Assembly (NCBI RefSeq): GCF_918797505.1 | Contig: NC_092793.1 | Span: forward strand, 186,001-250,000 | Direction: 5' to 3' | Source: Bemisia tabaci | Taxonomy: Eukaryota > Arthropoda > Insecta > Hemiptera > Aleyrodidae | Length of the DNA: 64,000 bases | Shown: piece after piece, positions 1 to 10,590 of the stretch | Layout of the letters: each line of letters opens with the position of its first letter | How positions within the stretch are numbered: the first letter of the stretch is position 1 | Made by a program: the position numbers and the translations under genes | Notes under the pieces: model-generated | What the model was told of the DNA's origin: nothing | Database searches by the model: none | What the model saw: only the letters and a program-made list of their open reading frames with translations

Positions 1-328
1 GAATTAATGAGAAATGTTTCCAAGGCAGGGTAGAATTAAATGAAAAAATAAGTATTACCTACTTGAATAATCTATTCACAGATCCTGAATTAACATAGAT
101 CAATTTTGTAAGTAAAAAAAAATCATTTGATTGAGGAATTCAAATGCTTTTGAGGAGAGAGAAAGAGATCACTTTTAATTTATGAGTACCTTCACCAAAC
201 TTATTATAGCAAAGCAGGTACTCAAACGACAATGCATGTTTCAAATCAAGGTTGACAAGGAGCTTGAAAGAAAAACTCTGTGCTCTGGAAGAAGGAAAGT
301 TGAAAAGCATGATGTCATAAATACTCAC

Positions 329-432
329 AGGAAATTGAACTCTTTCCACGCGATATTGTAGAAGATTTGAAGGATGAGAGCGTATATGGATAAGAGAATT
401 CAGAGGCTGATGTGTTGCGTTGAAATTGACAG
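329..432 (-). CDS. candidate internal exon, unknown product
   Basis: On the minus strand an acceptor-like site (TTGATTGTCCACAG) is followed by 104 bases open in one frame, then a donor CCT|GTGAGT. The encoded peptide runs about 34 residues (starts VNFNATHQPLNSLIHI) and is polar, with no motif I recognise. The support is splice-site pairing plus an open frame only. Other minus-strand candidates lie at 1027-1218 and 1814-1899, so the first 2 kb may hold part of a spliced gene, but I cannot join their reading phases. Confidence 0.25.
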
Positions 433-1026
433 CTGTGGACAATCAATCCATGGTCTCCGCAAATTTTTGAATATCAAATCAGCGGAGAACCATGATTTTT
501 GAATGAAACAGTCATTAGCTACCTACACAAACTGACAAGGTAAATTGCTTTCTGAAAAGGCAGCTAAGAATTGGCGATCTTGGTAATTTCTTGAATATGA
601 CGCTTGATGAGAATAGCATTCAAACCATGTCCCTTTGCTGCGACGAGATGGGATTAGCGAATATGACTCAGTAAGTACAGATTCTGGGTTCACTTTAATA
701 ACTTAGGGCCGGGATCAAACCACGCACATCTTGATTTCAAAAAAGTTTAAGCACTTAACATACCATCCCAAAGAAAAGCATCATGATAATCAAGTCCTTG
801 ATTATGCAATCAGTTCTGCGCCTGATGCTGTTAGAGCTTGCTCATTGCATGTTGAGACTAATGTCATTTTCTGATCAGCTCTGAATCAGCACCACTTAAT
901 AACACGTTAATACATGGTAACAGATGGCACCATCGGCGAGTTGTGACAAAAACAATACAAGAGCTTTATAGAAACATACACTCAGCGAGCTCAACAACGC
1001 AACGCTCACTAGAATAAGACAGATTT

Positions 1027-1218
1027 TCATGAGCTATATAAATCACTTTTAATGCAGACAATGCTCATGATTTTAGAGGCCACGTTGAAAACTAATAGTA
1101 AATCATGTTCAGTATCTGGAAGACGAAGAAGAATATCATCGTCATAGTCACAAATCAGTTTAATACAGTGTCGAGTGCTTAACATTGACTCAATAGAACT
1201 TGCGCTTGTGAAAACCAC
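1027..1218 (-). CDS. candidate exon, weakly cytochrome P450 (CYP4)-like
   Basis: An acceptor (GAGTTGGCAG) precedes an open frame of 63 residues ending in a stop. The start, VVFTSASSIESMLSTRHCIK, loosely resembles the CYP4 stretch before the B helix ('..P..IE.VLS..KHI.KS..YD'), and a hydrophobic open segment upstream (about 1390-1530 minus, WLSLCFLLLIFIIIMYL) could be an N-terminal membrane anchor. The residues expected next in CYP4 (PWLGxGLL) are absent, so this would be a decayed copy or a chance match. I infer the family from pattern only. Confidence 0.18.
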   Translation of the reverse strand: MVFTSASSIESMLSTRHCIKLICDYDDDILLRLPDTEHDLLLVFNVASKIMSIVCIKSDLYSS

Positions 1219-1813
1219 CTGCCAACTCGGCGAATCACAATCAAGTGAGGGTATCGTTTATAATGCTTGATAAGTTACCTGAGAGAAAGAGATATTCCTT
1301 TCCTATAAATCAGGAATGAAATAATAAACCATGGGGTTTCATGGCTAGTACCTATTTGAGATTGAGACGCGGATGTTTGGATGTGGCTACACCATCAACT
1401 TTTTCCGGAGAATAGGTAAATCACGCACTTCCGAAAATTTCCACGCAGAATTCATGATGGTATAAAGGTACATGATGATGATGAAAATAAGTAAGAGAAA
1501 ACAAAGGCTTAGCCAAGACATAGCAACAGTATAAAGGGGCTCTAGGTGTGTAGTCCGTATCAGCTGTTTCCTCAAAGACGATTGGGGTGCGGTGGAAGCT
1601 TCAAGTGCTTGAACTATGATTATTTAGGACTAAATCACATTTAGAAACATATGAACTACAGAGAAAAAGAATTAATAACTTTAAAACGATTACAATTCAC
1701 ACGATTTTTGACAATAATTGACACTGAACACCTGTGATAACAATAACAAAACCTCGAATGGCCGCCGGCCGCCGCGTAATGGCATGCGTACTCTAGCGTC
1801 AGAAATAACTTAC

Positions 1814-1899
1814 GAACCGGGAACTTATGATTGAAGCCGCTAAACTTTAATTTGACGCACTCTTCCGTAATAAATTCCCAAATTGTTCTTTTATTGACA
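1814..1899 (-). CDS. candidate internal exon, unknown product
   Basis: A strong acceptor (GAACTCTTTCAG) is followed by 86 bases open in one frame (28 codons, phase 1 at both ends), then a strong donor (GGTTC|GTAAGTT). The peptide contains KRTIWEFITEECVKLKF and has no recognised domain. Paired consensus splice sites make this one of the better exon candidates in the first 2 kb. Confidence 0.3.
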
Positions 1900-3312
1900 C
1901 TGAAAGAGTTCATTCAAGTGTTTTTGTTTGGGTTTGATAAAGAAAAGCGCGCTAACAATGAGAATCGGCAGCTACATTCAGGCCAGGAGTTCTAGAAAAC
2001 GAAGGAAGTCCGGTAGCGTTTTATAATCTTTAAAACGTCATATCTCCGTTAATAATAAGTTTTGAAACATCAGACACCAAAAGGTATGGCCTTTGAATCT
2101 TGGAGAATCATCATGCCAAATTTAAACATGATCCTTTGAGTAGTTTTTTTGCTACGGGGTGATAAAAGTTAAAAAGCAGCGAAAACCGGCAATTCCTAAT
2201 ATTTTCTGTAGTGTATACCGTCTACCGACGGTTATCGGGTTATCGCACCGCGTGTGTGTGGTTGCTGCAGAGTCGTTTGAAGGCGTTTTCCGGTCTTACT
2301 CTGGGAGGTTTAATTTGGTTGTTCTCCTTATATTTATATTTTTAGCTTGACGGGGAGATCTACCGATTCGCTCCGTGATACATCTAAATTGTAATCTGCA
2401 ATCTAAATTGCATCTAAAGTGTATAACATTGCACGAGAGATACATGTATAAAATTCAAAAATAAGAAGTAAACAAAGAATATAGGGCAAATATCGACAAA
2501 ACCAGCAAAAAAATTCAAGTATTTTGTTTAAGCTTGGCAACGCTGGAATAATTTCGATTTTATTTTATTGTTCAATTTTATTGAATTCTGCTCACGTTGT
2601 TCATCAGTTTAGTCAAGAAACATTCTCTTAATCCGAAAACAAGACACGTAGGACAAAAACCGCGAAAAGCGCCAATTTTGGTGACTTTTTTTCAGTTTGC
2701 TGCTTGTCGCGCGTTTAACTTTGCTATGAGCAGAAAGAATTTAACACAGCTAGTAGATAGTTTAACAAGTTTTAACTGTAGAAAAAATCACTTTTGTCGT
2801 CTGATCAAATCCTGGCAAGTTACTGGCCATAATCCGCAAAAAGGCCAATTTAAGCCATTTTTGCCAAATTTGTCAACTTTTGGGCAACAATTTTTTTAAA
2901 CGTTCAAATTTGGATTCAGCGCCAAAAATTACATAGGAAACCATTGAATTGTTGTTACCCGGTGTTTTTGGAGGCTAAAATTTCTGTCTGCCTGGACTCA
3001 AGAAGCGTCGTCGCTCCATAAAGCTGTTTACAAAAATTATGATACCTCGCAAACAAAAAATTTCCTTGCAAGCTATAATATATCGATGGATGCGGAATCG
3101 AGCGAATTATCGACTAGACAACTTTTCATTCAAATCAAAAGATAGCCTTTTTGGATAATTGAGGATTTGTAAAATTTGTCGAATTTAAACATCGAAAATT
3201 TGGCCAGAATAATGCATGTTAAAATTAATGCAACATTAAAAACATGGTCATTTCCTAAAATTGCGCAATTTTTAGAGAATTTTTGTTAAAACCGCAACTT
3301 CATGGCTCAATT
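1900..3312. other. no gene seen; anonymous AT-rich DNA
   Basis: Short open frames occur on both strands (for example 2597-2899), but none has a recognisable domain, codon pattern or splice context. Simple A/T-rich sequence predominates. Confidence 0.5.
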
Positions 3313-3495
3313 CTAATGCCACTTACGGTATTTGCCTGCTTTCAACTTGGCAGCGCTGTAGCGCGCGGGAAGAATTTTGGGTGAACTTGCCAAAGCCAGA
3401 AAAAGGCGTGTGTTGTGATAGAGAACATCATATCCAACTCCGGGCAAAATCCAAGAGGGGGGCTAAATCGCCGATTTTGAATAACCCTCTTTGAA
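3313..3495 (+). repeat. dispersed repeat, copy 1
   Basis: About 180 bases here recur in the same orientation at about 50311-50487 with scattered substitutions. Shared blocks include CAACTTGGCA, CGCTGTAGCGCGCGGGAA and AATCGCCGATTTTGAATAAC. The copies are 47 kb apart and each ends where similarity stops abruptly, so this is an interspersed element of unknown class. Confidence 0.75.
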
Positions 3496-3984
3496 TCGCT
3501 ATTTTCAAGTTCCGTTTGCTGCCATGCTTAGAAAAAACAATCACCACTCTACTCCCGCGCCACTACAGATTTTGAGTTACGGACCAAATTTTACGATGTA
3601 GCAATAAATATTCTCTGATTGAATAGAATAAAAGTGATGCTTCCTACAATACTTACTTGTTGATAATGTCTCTATTCTTGCTGACTTTAATTTAATATTT
3701 TTATCATTTTCCTTCTTTTTTCTTTAAATTTCCTTATTTTACATGAGCCTGTTTTATGACACGTAAGGCACAGGTGCGTACCCCTCTCCCGTGTTAGCAA
3801 TTCCTCTCCCGTTAACATCTATACTTTCGTTTTAATCCTTGTTTGCGCTTACGCCAGAGTTGGCCGCCCAAAAGTTCCAAACCTTTAATGTTGTTTTGAA
3901 TTTACCATCATTATTAGTTTAACTATCGATTCCTCCGACGCAAAAATACCCGCTCCCCGAGCTGCCGCCATTACACTTGGGGCA

Positions 3985-4090
3985 GGTAAATCGCAAAGGA
4001 ACCCCGAAAAAATCGGAAACTTTTGTATGGTGATAGGGTAAATTGTAAACTCGGCGTCGATGGATCCCTCTCTCTCAAACTACTGATCAT
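3985..4090 (+). repeat. inverted repeat, left copy
   Basis: This stretch is the reverse complement of 4640-4745 at roughly 80% identity, separated by about 550 bases. Both copies read CAGGTAAATC followed by an open stretch containing GKSQ..P.KIGN. The left copy meets a stop after about 20 codons, while the right copy stays open. Confidence 0.65.
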
Positions 4091-4349
4091 ATCAAACTGC
4101 TGGCAAATCAAATCCTAGGATGCAGTTAGCGATCGCAGGATGGCGTTGGCGACTTCGTTTTAGAGAGTGAAGAGCTGGAGCAGGTCTGAGCGGTGCTAGA
4201 ACGAGCGGGAGCGCTAGGCAGTGCCGGAACGTGTGGCCGCGAGACAGTGTCGACGTGCGGTGAAGCATGGTGCCGGAAGTTGGCCGTTATATAGCGCCGT
4301 GCGCTAAGAGCGGGAGTCAGTGGGAGGCCAGAGCGGTGAGCGCGGCATA

Positions 4350-4415
4350 GGAGAACGTTAGCGACTGTAGGAAGACGTTAACAACTTTAGATGACGTTAG
4401 CGACTTTAGGATTAT
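4350..4415 (+). repeat. short tandem repeat (about 20 bp x 3)
   Basis: Three degenerate copies of GACGTTAGCGACTTTAGGA follow each other at 19-22 bp spacing, in a locally GC-rich stretch (4120-4340) that otherwise shows no gene. Confidence 0.6.
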
Positions 4416-4552
4416 TGTAGGTTAGATTACGTTAGGAGGGTTGGTAAGGTAGGTTAAAAAAGGTTTTACGTAGAAAAATATTGCATAGTTACCTCTCTCG
4501 ACATGTTTGATTATGAGAATCACTCTAACATATTAAATATCAAGTCGAAGAT

Positions 4553-4936
4553 TTAAAAACGTACTGCATTTCGAAGTGGAGGTAATAGGTTAAAAGAGCG
4601 CCAAATACCAACTATGAGATTTGCCGGCAGTTTGACAGAAGGATGAACAATAGTTTTGAAAGATCCATCAACGCCAAGTTTACAATTTATCCTAAGTATC
4701 ACTATCCAACAGTTTCCGATTTTCTTCGGGGTTTGTGATTTACCTGGTTTGCGGTCTATACTCGCATCGCAACTTTCCTCATAAGTGTGACGTTCCATTT
4801 CGCAATATTTGTAAAAACCCTTAAATGTACAGATTTCGCCATTCGCTGTCCTTTCGTTTATTTTTACGTGAGTGTATGCATGAATACAATGAAAATTGCC
4901 GTCACTTTGTATGCGTGGAGTATCTGTCAGCTCCAC
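4553..4936 (-). CDS. hypothetical protein or exon, 127 residues
   Basis: A minus-strand frame open for 127 residues from a GTG; the frame also continues upstream, so the GTG need not be a true start. The first half is cysteine-rich (HCIHAYTHVK, CTFKGFYKYCEMERHTYEESC). It reaches a splice-donor-like CCAG|GTAAATC at 4744/4743. The second half (SQTPKKIGNCWIV onward) matches the inverted copy at 3985-4090 at protein level. Either an exon ending at 4744 or a fragment of a repeated element would explain it. I do not recognise the family. Confidence 0.3.
   Translation of the reverse strand: MELTDTPRIQSDGNFHCIHAYTHVKINERTANGEICTFKGFYKYCEMERHTYEESCDASIDRKPGKSQTPKKIGNCWIVILRINCKLGVDGSFKTIVHPSVKLPANLIVGIWRSFNLLPPLRNAVRF
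4640..4745 (-). repeat. inverted repeat, right copy
   Basis: Reverse-complement partner of 3985-4090; the two could fold into a stem of about 100 bp with a 550-base loop. Confidence 0.65.
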
Positions 4937-5059
4937 ATTGCAGCCCCATCTATTTGCGCTCTTTGTAGAAAGCAGGGATGGGGAGGGGGATCTGTTTGCC
5001 CTCCTAATATTTATTTAATTTTTACTTCAATTAAGTTGTTTCCTCTGGAAATGATATAA

Positions 5060-5660
5060 TATCTTCACATGATTGATGGAACATTTGCTACATTCATTTG
5101 ACCTTTTAAGGGATGGTGTTGCATGGAAACTCAACTCTGCAAATGTTACCATTTTTTAAAATTTCATACCAAGCCGTGTCAAACTCAAAGATGACCGAAA
5201 ATTTTTAAACAACGCACCGTTTTATACTTTAAATTTCATGTACTTTCACGTAGTTACAGTGGTTCATTGATCAGACACTTCTAAAATGCGTACGAATTAG
5301 GAAAATGGAGCTAAAAGCGGCCTTTTTTCTAAAAAAGGTCATTTTTGATCTCGGAAGAAATTTTCCTACTGGCGAATGTAAGCACATACTTATAAGGATG
5401 GTGAACACACTTATCTAGATCAAAATGTAACGTACTTTTCAGTTACGCCGTTTATTTAAACGTTGAAGCTGAATCAGAATGGGTCTTTTTTCAAGGCTCC
5501 TTTGGAAATGAATTTTCCGGATCAATTTGTTAAGTTGTTAAAGTTCTCTCAGAATAAAGACGGGATAGTAACAGAGCCCGTATAGAAATGAAACTCTAAA
5601 TTCATCATAGAGAACAAGTGGAGAAAATAATATACTGAAATGAAAAGGGTTCTGAAATTA
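5060..5660. other. no gene seen
   Basis: AT-rich sequence without recognisable coding content or repeat structure that I can support. Confidence 0.4.
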
Positions 5661-5670
5661 GTAGGAGCGT

Positions 5671-5823
5671 AGCCTTAGGCGGGCGTGCCAGTGGAAGGAA
5701 ACAGCCTTAGACGGGCGTGTCTCTTAATGCATGAGTAAAGCAGCCTTAGACAGGCGTGCCTTTTAAAGCATTGAGAAAGCAGCCTTAAACGGGCGTGCTA
5801 GAGCAGCCTTAGACGGGCTTGCT
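5671..5823 (+). repeat. five interspersed copies of a 19-bp motif
   Basis: AGCCTTAGACGGGCGTGCC or close variants start at 5671, 5703, 5742, 5781 and 5805. Spacings are 32, 39, 39 and 24, with unrelated sequence between, so this is not a simple tandem array. The cluster lies just upstream of a TATA-like sequence (GGTATTTATAAGG at about 5880). Confidence 0.7.
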
Positions 5824-5859
5824 CGCTGTGAGTGCTTTGAACGAGAAAAAGCAACTGAA

Positions 5860-6010
5860 CTGAAAGTGGCTCCTGCCGCGGTATTTATAAGGGTGGTTAC
5901 ATAATCATGAAAGGAGGCGTGATGTGATTACATAATCGGTGATAACTGGCCTGGCAGTTACGCAACTGGTTATACAACCGCTTATCATGCCCCGGCCTGA
6001 TTATGCAACC
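5860..6010 (+). promoter_or_regulatory. possible LTR or RNA polymerase II promoter
   Basis: TATTTATAAG sits about 55 bases after the last copy of the upstream motif, inside a compact GC-richer block (CTCCTGCCGCGG). It is followed by short repeats of TTACATAATC and by AATAATAAAA at about 6020. The order (repeated upstream elements, TATA, AT-rich tail) resembles a solo LTR, but I find neither paired TG...CA ends nor a target duplication. Confidence 0.3.
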
Positions 6011-7551
6011 ATTAAGTGAAATAATAAAATCATTAAATCCTTGGCGTGTCGAATGCCAGGAAACAAACAAACTAGAAATTTAAAAGAAAATACGAATCTC
6101 ATAATTTGCATGCCCAGTTTGGGCAAAATAAACACAAAATTGACTCTTGTCCCATTCAGAAGCTCTTCTTAGTCGATCAAATCTCACAAATCCTAAAATG
6201 TTAAATTTTATCACAAATTTTTTACATAAAAACAAAATTCAGTGTTAAGACCCCTCTAAAAGGTTTTATGGCAAACTTGATCGACCCTAATTTACAGAGA
6301 ATTTCATAAACTTTTTAATGCGCACCTTGTTTTCTTTATCAAACGCCTTTTTGCACGTAAAAAATGAGAAAAAACGTGGGAAATTTTTCCTCCAGCAAAT
6401 TTCAATTTTGTTCAACTTTGCCCTCGCATTCTCTCGAGAGACACCAATAAGATAAATGAAGGTACTTACATTCCTTAAATACAATTTTACAAGCTTTCGA
6501 ATGATTACCATGGTTTGATAAGAAAAATTGTTTGCAGCCATGAGAAAACACAAAAACCTCAGACAGAGCCTTGTAATTGAATTTGTAAGTTTTTGACGTC
6601 TCAAAAATTGGCTTATAAGTACACTTAAATACCTTAAAAAATTTATTCATTAACATTGTTTCAACTTTCATGTGCTATTACACTGGTACCAAAAAATTTA
6701 CTCCAAACAATAAGTACCAAACTTGATTTTGGGTATATGTTAAGAAAGTTGTTCTAAAGCGATCAGCCAGGTTTTCCGATAGACAAATTTAACGCCATAT
6801 TTAACCCTCTTTAAAAAGTTCACAGTATCCATTTCAGGTATGAAATTATTAGGAAATTTTACGTTTTAAACGTTTATAACCATAGATAAATCATATTTTT
6901 AGTTTCCAACTTTCAAAAAGCCGAAAATCGTTGAAATTCTAGAATTTCTAGAGAAATCATTTCTCAGCGTGATTCCCGTAAACACGCTTTTCAGTCGCAT
7001 CCTGTAAAATTGAATGGAAAACCAGTGTTGTATTCGTCCTCAAAATTGTATTATCTATCTGAAAAGTACATATGAGTTGTACTATTGTCGAAAACTAATT
7101 GATCGAAATCGCTGCAAACGGAAAAAACAGCTAAATTTGTTGTTAAATGTTGACTTCATGCTTTTGAATTATTCGCCTCACAATGAGGCCATAAAATATA
7201 AAATGGTAAAACGGATAAGTGTTCCTATGTAAAATGTATCTTTATCAAAAGTCATATCGGCTGAAGAGAAAGTTCGAAATTTTGGTGTCGTTTTAAGTGT
7301 AAATTTCCAAGATTAAACTCCAAAATACTTGTCCAAGTATGTTCAAAATGTTCAATGTAAGTCTAAAAGACAATTCATTTTTTTCAGCTGCGAAGTGACA
7401 TTTGGAGAAAAGAAAGGATGAAGCTTGATTTCATTTTGAGCTCATTGCAGCCCTAAAGGTATCTCATTGGAACTGGTGCCTGAAGAATATGCTTAAATCT
7501 GGTGATAAGTATATTTTTGACAAGTGACTCAGAGAATATATAAAAAAAAAA
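6011..7551. other. no gene seen; region upstream of the zinc-finger/MULE gene
   Basis: AT-rich. Overlapping minus-strand frames at 6287-6671 and a plus frame at 7014-7232 have no recognisable features. A pyrimidine tract ending CAG at 7385-7387 could be the acceptor of a 5' untranslated exon for the downstream gene. Confidence 0.4.
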
Positions 7552-9792
7552 ATGGAGACTGTAAGTGAACTCTCTTGTAACAGTGGTGTTCTCTTCTATG
7601 GGTGTCAATTCTGCTCCAAAGTTTTTCCGAGGAAGACCAGCTTGAATCGTCATGTAAGAGTATGTTCTCGGAATGATAATGCCAATAAAACTCTTGCCAA
7701 ATGTGAAGTTTGTGGTCGGCCGTTTAATCGAATAGATAATCTGAAAAAGCACTTGAAAAATTGCACAGCTAGGGTGACACAAAACAAGCAGATGAAAAAG
7801 CGAAGTTGCCTGTATGAAAACTGTGAAGCTAATTTCTACCAAAAAGAAGCCTTGATTCAACATCTGACCAATATTCATCGTCATAATTTCGAAGAAACGT
7901 CCCGTTTGAACTTTCAATCATATGAAGATTTTATTAGCTGGAAAAAGCAAATTGAGGAAGAAACATTTGCACATTTCATCAAAGTCAATGGCAAAAAAGG
8001 CGCTGTTCAATATTTTTACTGTCAGCAAGATGGTGAGAGAGATAAAGTACAGTGCAGAATAAATTACTCAAATTTTAAGGATCAAACGAAAACTGGAAAA
8101 ACTTGCATTGCATACATGAAACTAATTGAACTAGAGGGAACTAGTTTTGACGTATTATTTCAGCCCATGCACTGTCATCTACTTAAACCAAGAGAAACGA
8201 GTCAAAAATATGCCGATGAAGCTTCAGGTGCAGAAGAAAAGCCAGCAGTGGCAGAGTCTGTTGAAGTAATTGAAGTAACAGAGTTATTGGATGATACATT
8301 AATAGACGTTGAAAACCACGAGGATTTGTTACTGGTAGAGAGACTGCCAGATAACGAGACAACGGTCATTAATATTGTTCAAAATTGTCTCAGGGAATGT
8401 GATAGTCCTGTCATTCTATATAAATCTGATAATCCAGAGGTTTACGTAGGGCCGGAAGAATTTCAAGATATGTCCGTTATGGCTGATACTTTTATCCTCG
8501 GCATCCAAACGAAGGAGCAGCGCGAAATGTTCGTCAATGGCTGTCAAGTGGCTCTGTCACTCGACACATCTTACCGTAATGAAGGGAGATCGTACCAAAT
8601 TTTGAACTTGGTAGTACCAGATGAGAAAATGAATGAGTATCCAGTTGCTCATCTCATCACAAATAGTATGAGCTCATCAGTTTTGAAAATCTTCTTTTAT
8701 TCGATTCTGTTTCACTGTCAAGATGTAACAATAAATTGCATAATTTCAAATAACGATCCCGAATTGAATGAAGCAATTCAATCTGTTTTTAGCGAGAATG
8801 TGCGGCATGTGTTTTGTATTTGGAAGACTTACAAAGATTTCTTGCTGAACCTTTCACAGTTTGCGCCTGAAGAGCTTCACTATGAAATGTTTCAAGCTTT
8901 ACAATCTGTAGCTCATTCTGATAATGAAATTGTTGCCCGTAACATATTAGAAAATTTCAAAGAATTGTACTCTGAACTTTCGCCGAATTTTTTAGAATTT
9001 CTGTCAAATTATGAAAATCATTTGAAAAAATGGATGCTGTGTTTTAGAGATTTCAACAATTCTGGCATCAATACAGTAATGCTCAGCGAGGCTTACCACA
9101 ACAAAATATTAAAACACATGAGGCGGAAATCAAAGTGGAATTTGGAAGACTTCATTAACCTTCTACTTGAGCTTGAAGAAGACGACTACCTCCGAAGAGC
9201 GAACGAACAAATCCTAGGGGTTTCTTTCGGTTTGAGCGATCCTGGAAACAGTCGCCATGAAGAAGGGGTCCTTATTCCTGACGATGCAGTTACTTTCTTG
9301 TTTCAGGATCATTGGGAAATAAAGTCGAGTACCAACATCAGCAAGTTTCATCTGGTAGTTCGTGTAAATCATGAGTGCACAGCTGAATTGTGCTACAAAA
9401 CATGTTCTCACTGCCACGAGCTTTGTGGTCACCTATACTATTGTACATGCACTGATAAGCACCCCATGTGCAAACACATTCACAAAGTTCATTTATTTTT
9501 TATTGGCTCCCAGAAAACTACTTGTGAATTAATTGGACCATTAAAGCCATTCGATGGAACAAAAGCAAAGCCAGTTATTGTTGGAGGATTCAACCTAGCG
9601 AAAACCAAAAGCTCTCAAGATCCGTGTGAAATTCCTCGGAAAGTCGAAATTACTGGTCTTTTAAGGGACTTGTCAAGCTTACTTTCTGACAAAGACTTAT
9701 CATTAGCATCTCTAAAGTCTACAGATGAAAGACTAAGAGAACTTGTCGACCTATGTAAAGTATCCGTCTTAGATTATCAGAGGAACTTATAG
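7552..9792 (+). CDS. C2H2/C2HC zinc-finger protein with MULE transposase core and SWIM finger
   Basis: An intact 746-residue frame in a decayed neighbourhood. The N-terminus carries three fingers: C18-C21-H34-C38, C51-C54-H67-C71 and C86-C91-H104-H109. An acidic linker (about 215-265) leads to a region patterned like the MULE transposase domain: ALSLDTSYRNEG around D338, then 'SNNDPEL' at 399-404, 'CIWK' at 422-425 and 'SEAYHNKILK' around E513. A SWIM finger follows, C631-x-C633-x6-C640-x-H642. MULE enzymes normally have 'tDrDPaL' and 'C.WH'. Here the second catalytic Asp is N400 and the His is K425, while D338 and E513 remain. I infer a transposase-derived, probably non-catalytic DNA-binding protein. 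The ATG at 7552 is the first in frame and puts the first finger at residue 18. Terminal inverted repeats were not found. A living MULE with divergent motifs is the alternative. Confidence 0.75.
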   Translation: METVSELSCNSGVLFYGCQFCSKVFPRKTSLNRHVRVCSRNDNANKTLAKCEVCGRPFNRIDNLKKHLKNCTARVTQNKQMKKRSCLYENCEANFYQKEALIQHLTNIHRHNFEETSRLNFQSYEDFISWKKQIEEETFAHFIKVNGKKGAVQYFYCQQDGERDKVQCRINYSNFKDQTKTGKTCIAYMKLIELEGTSFDVLFQPMHCHLLKPRETSQKYADEASGAEEKPAVAESVEVIEVTELLDDTLIDVENHEDLLLVERLPDNETTVINIVQNCLRECDSPVILYKSDNPEVYVGPEEFQDMSVMADTFILGIQTKEQREMFVNGCQVALSLDTSYRNEGRSYQILNLVVPDEKMNEYPVAHLITNSMSSSVLKIFFYSILFHCQDVTINCIISNNDPELNEAIQSVFSENVRHVFCIWKTYKDFLLNLSQFAPEELHYEMFQALQSVAHSDNEIVARNILENFKELYSELSPNFLEFLSNYENHLKKWMLCFRDFNNSGINTVMLSEAYHNKILKHMRRKSKWNLEDFINLLLELEEDDYLRRANEQILGVSFGLSDPGNSRHEEGVLIPDDAVTFLFQDHWEIKSSTNISKFHLVVRVNHECTAELCYKTCSHCHELCGHLYYCTCTDKHPMCKHIHKVHLFFIGSQKTTCELIGPLKPFDGTKAKPVIVGGFNLAKTKSSQDPCEIPRKVEITGLLRDLSSLLSDKDLSLASLKSTDERLRELVDLCKVSVLDYQRNL

Positions 9793-10027
9793 CATTTTAC
9801 GAGCACACTACGTTCGGATTTCTGAGAGAGCTAGTTCATAAGGTTTAAATCAGGATGTTGTTTAGTCAACGTAAACTTACACAAAAATCTACCAAGCTTG
9901 TATCTTTTGAGAGGTTTTTGAAGGCAATGCCTTTCAGAATTGAGTATGCCTCTGTGAAATACCAAAAAACCCGCACGATCCTAATGGGGAATCTCCCTCC
10001 GGTTAAATCTGATGAAACTTGGGTATA

Positions 10028-10237
10028 TTTTATTTTTTTTTTTTTTTTACTACTACTTCAAATACCACACAATCCTTGCGCTTCCAGTTAGAGCCCCTCC
10101 CCCCTCCATTCCTACCATGTACCAGCCCAAGGCAACCGTTGTTTGAGACCATCAAACTCGGGTCGCCTAGCCGGGAATCGAACCCGGGACTCCCTGATTG
10201 TAGAGCCAGCGCCACAACCACTACACCACAGGAGGCC
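10028..10237 (-). mobile_element. tRNA-derived SINE
   Basis: On the minus strand it begins GCCTCCTGTGGTGTAGTGG, which contains an A box. About 40 bases on comes CCCGGGTTCGATTCCCGG, which contains a B box (GGTTCGATTCC). About 110 unrelated bases follow and then an A-rich tail (the T run at about 10028-10048 on the plus strand). A pol III promoter, a tRNA-unrelated body and an A tail are the hallmark of a SINE. It interrupts the left arm of the surrounding foldback between GAAACTTGGGTATAT and CTAGTC. Confidence 0.85.
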
Positions 10238-10590
10238 GACTAGCCCAGCTAGTCATTCTAATCAAAAGCTTTCATGGGCTGAAAGAGATCCCATGTGCAG
10301 TCTTCGAAATGTTTGCCGTTTTATTTGCGTGAACGGAGCTCCCGCCGGCCGGACTCTTGTGCAGCGCTACTCGTACCCTTCTCCTCCAGTCCACTCCGGC
10401 CCCTCTTCGCTTCCCCGCCACCCATACCCAAAGCTCAGATTCCGACGCTCACGAGGCTGTGCCTATCATCACCAGGCCGTGTGATAAGACGGCATGCGGT
10501 GCGGCCCGATGCGATGATGGTGAGCAAAGCCTCGTGAGTCCGCGCTGCGGGTACGTGTGGGGCGGAAGCGGTGAGGGTCCGGAGTTGACT

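Noticed and set aside
5671..5823. CRISPR-like array
   Set aside because: Only five imperfect 19-mers with uneven spacing of 5-20 bases between them, in a eukaryotic setting.
7453..7917. 154-codon minus-strand frame overlapping the zinc-finger gene
   Set aside because: Shadow of the plus-strand coding sequence, with no independent features.
10130..10240. Functional tRNA gene on the minus strand
   Set aside because: A and B boxes are present but the 3' acceptor half pairs only partly with the 5' end, and an unrelated body plus A tail follow, so it is a SINE.
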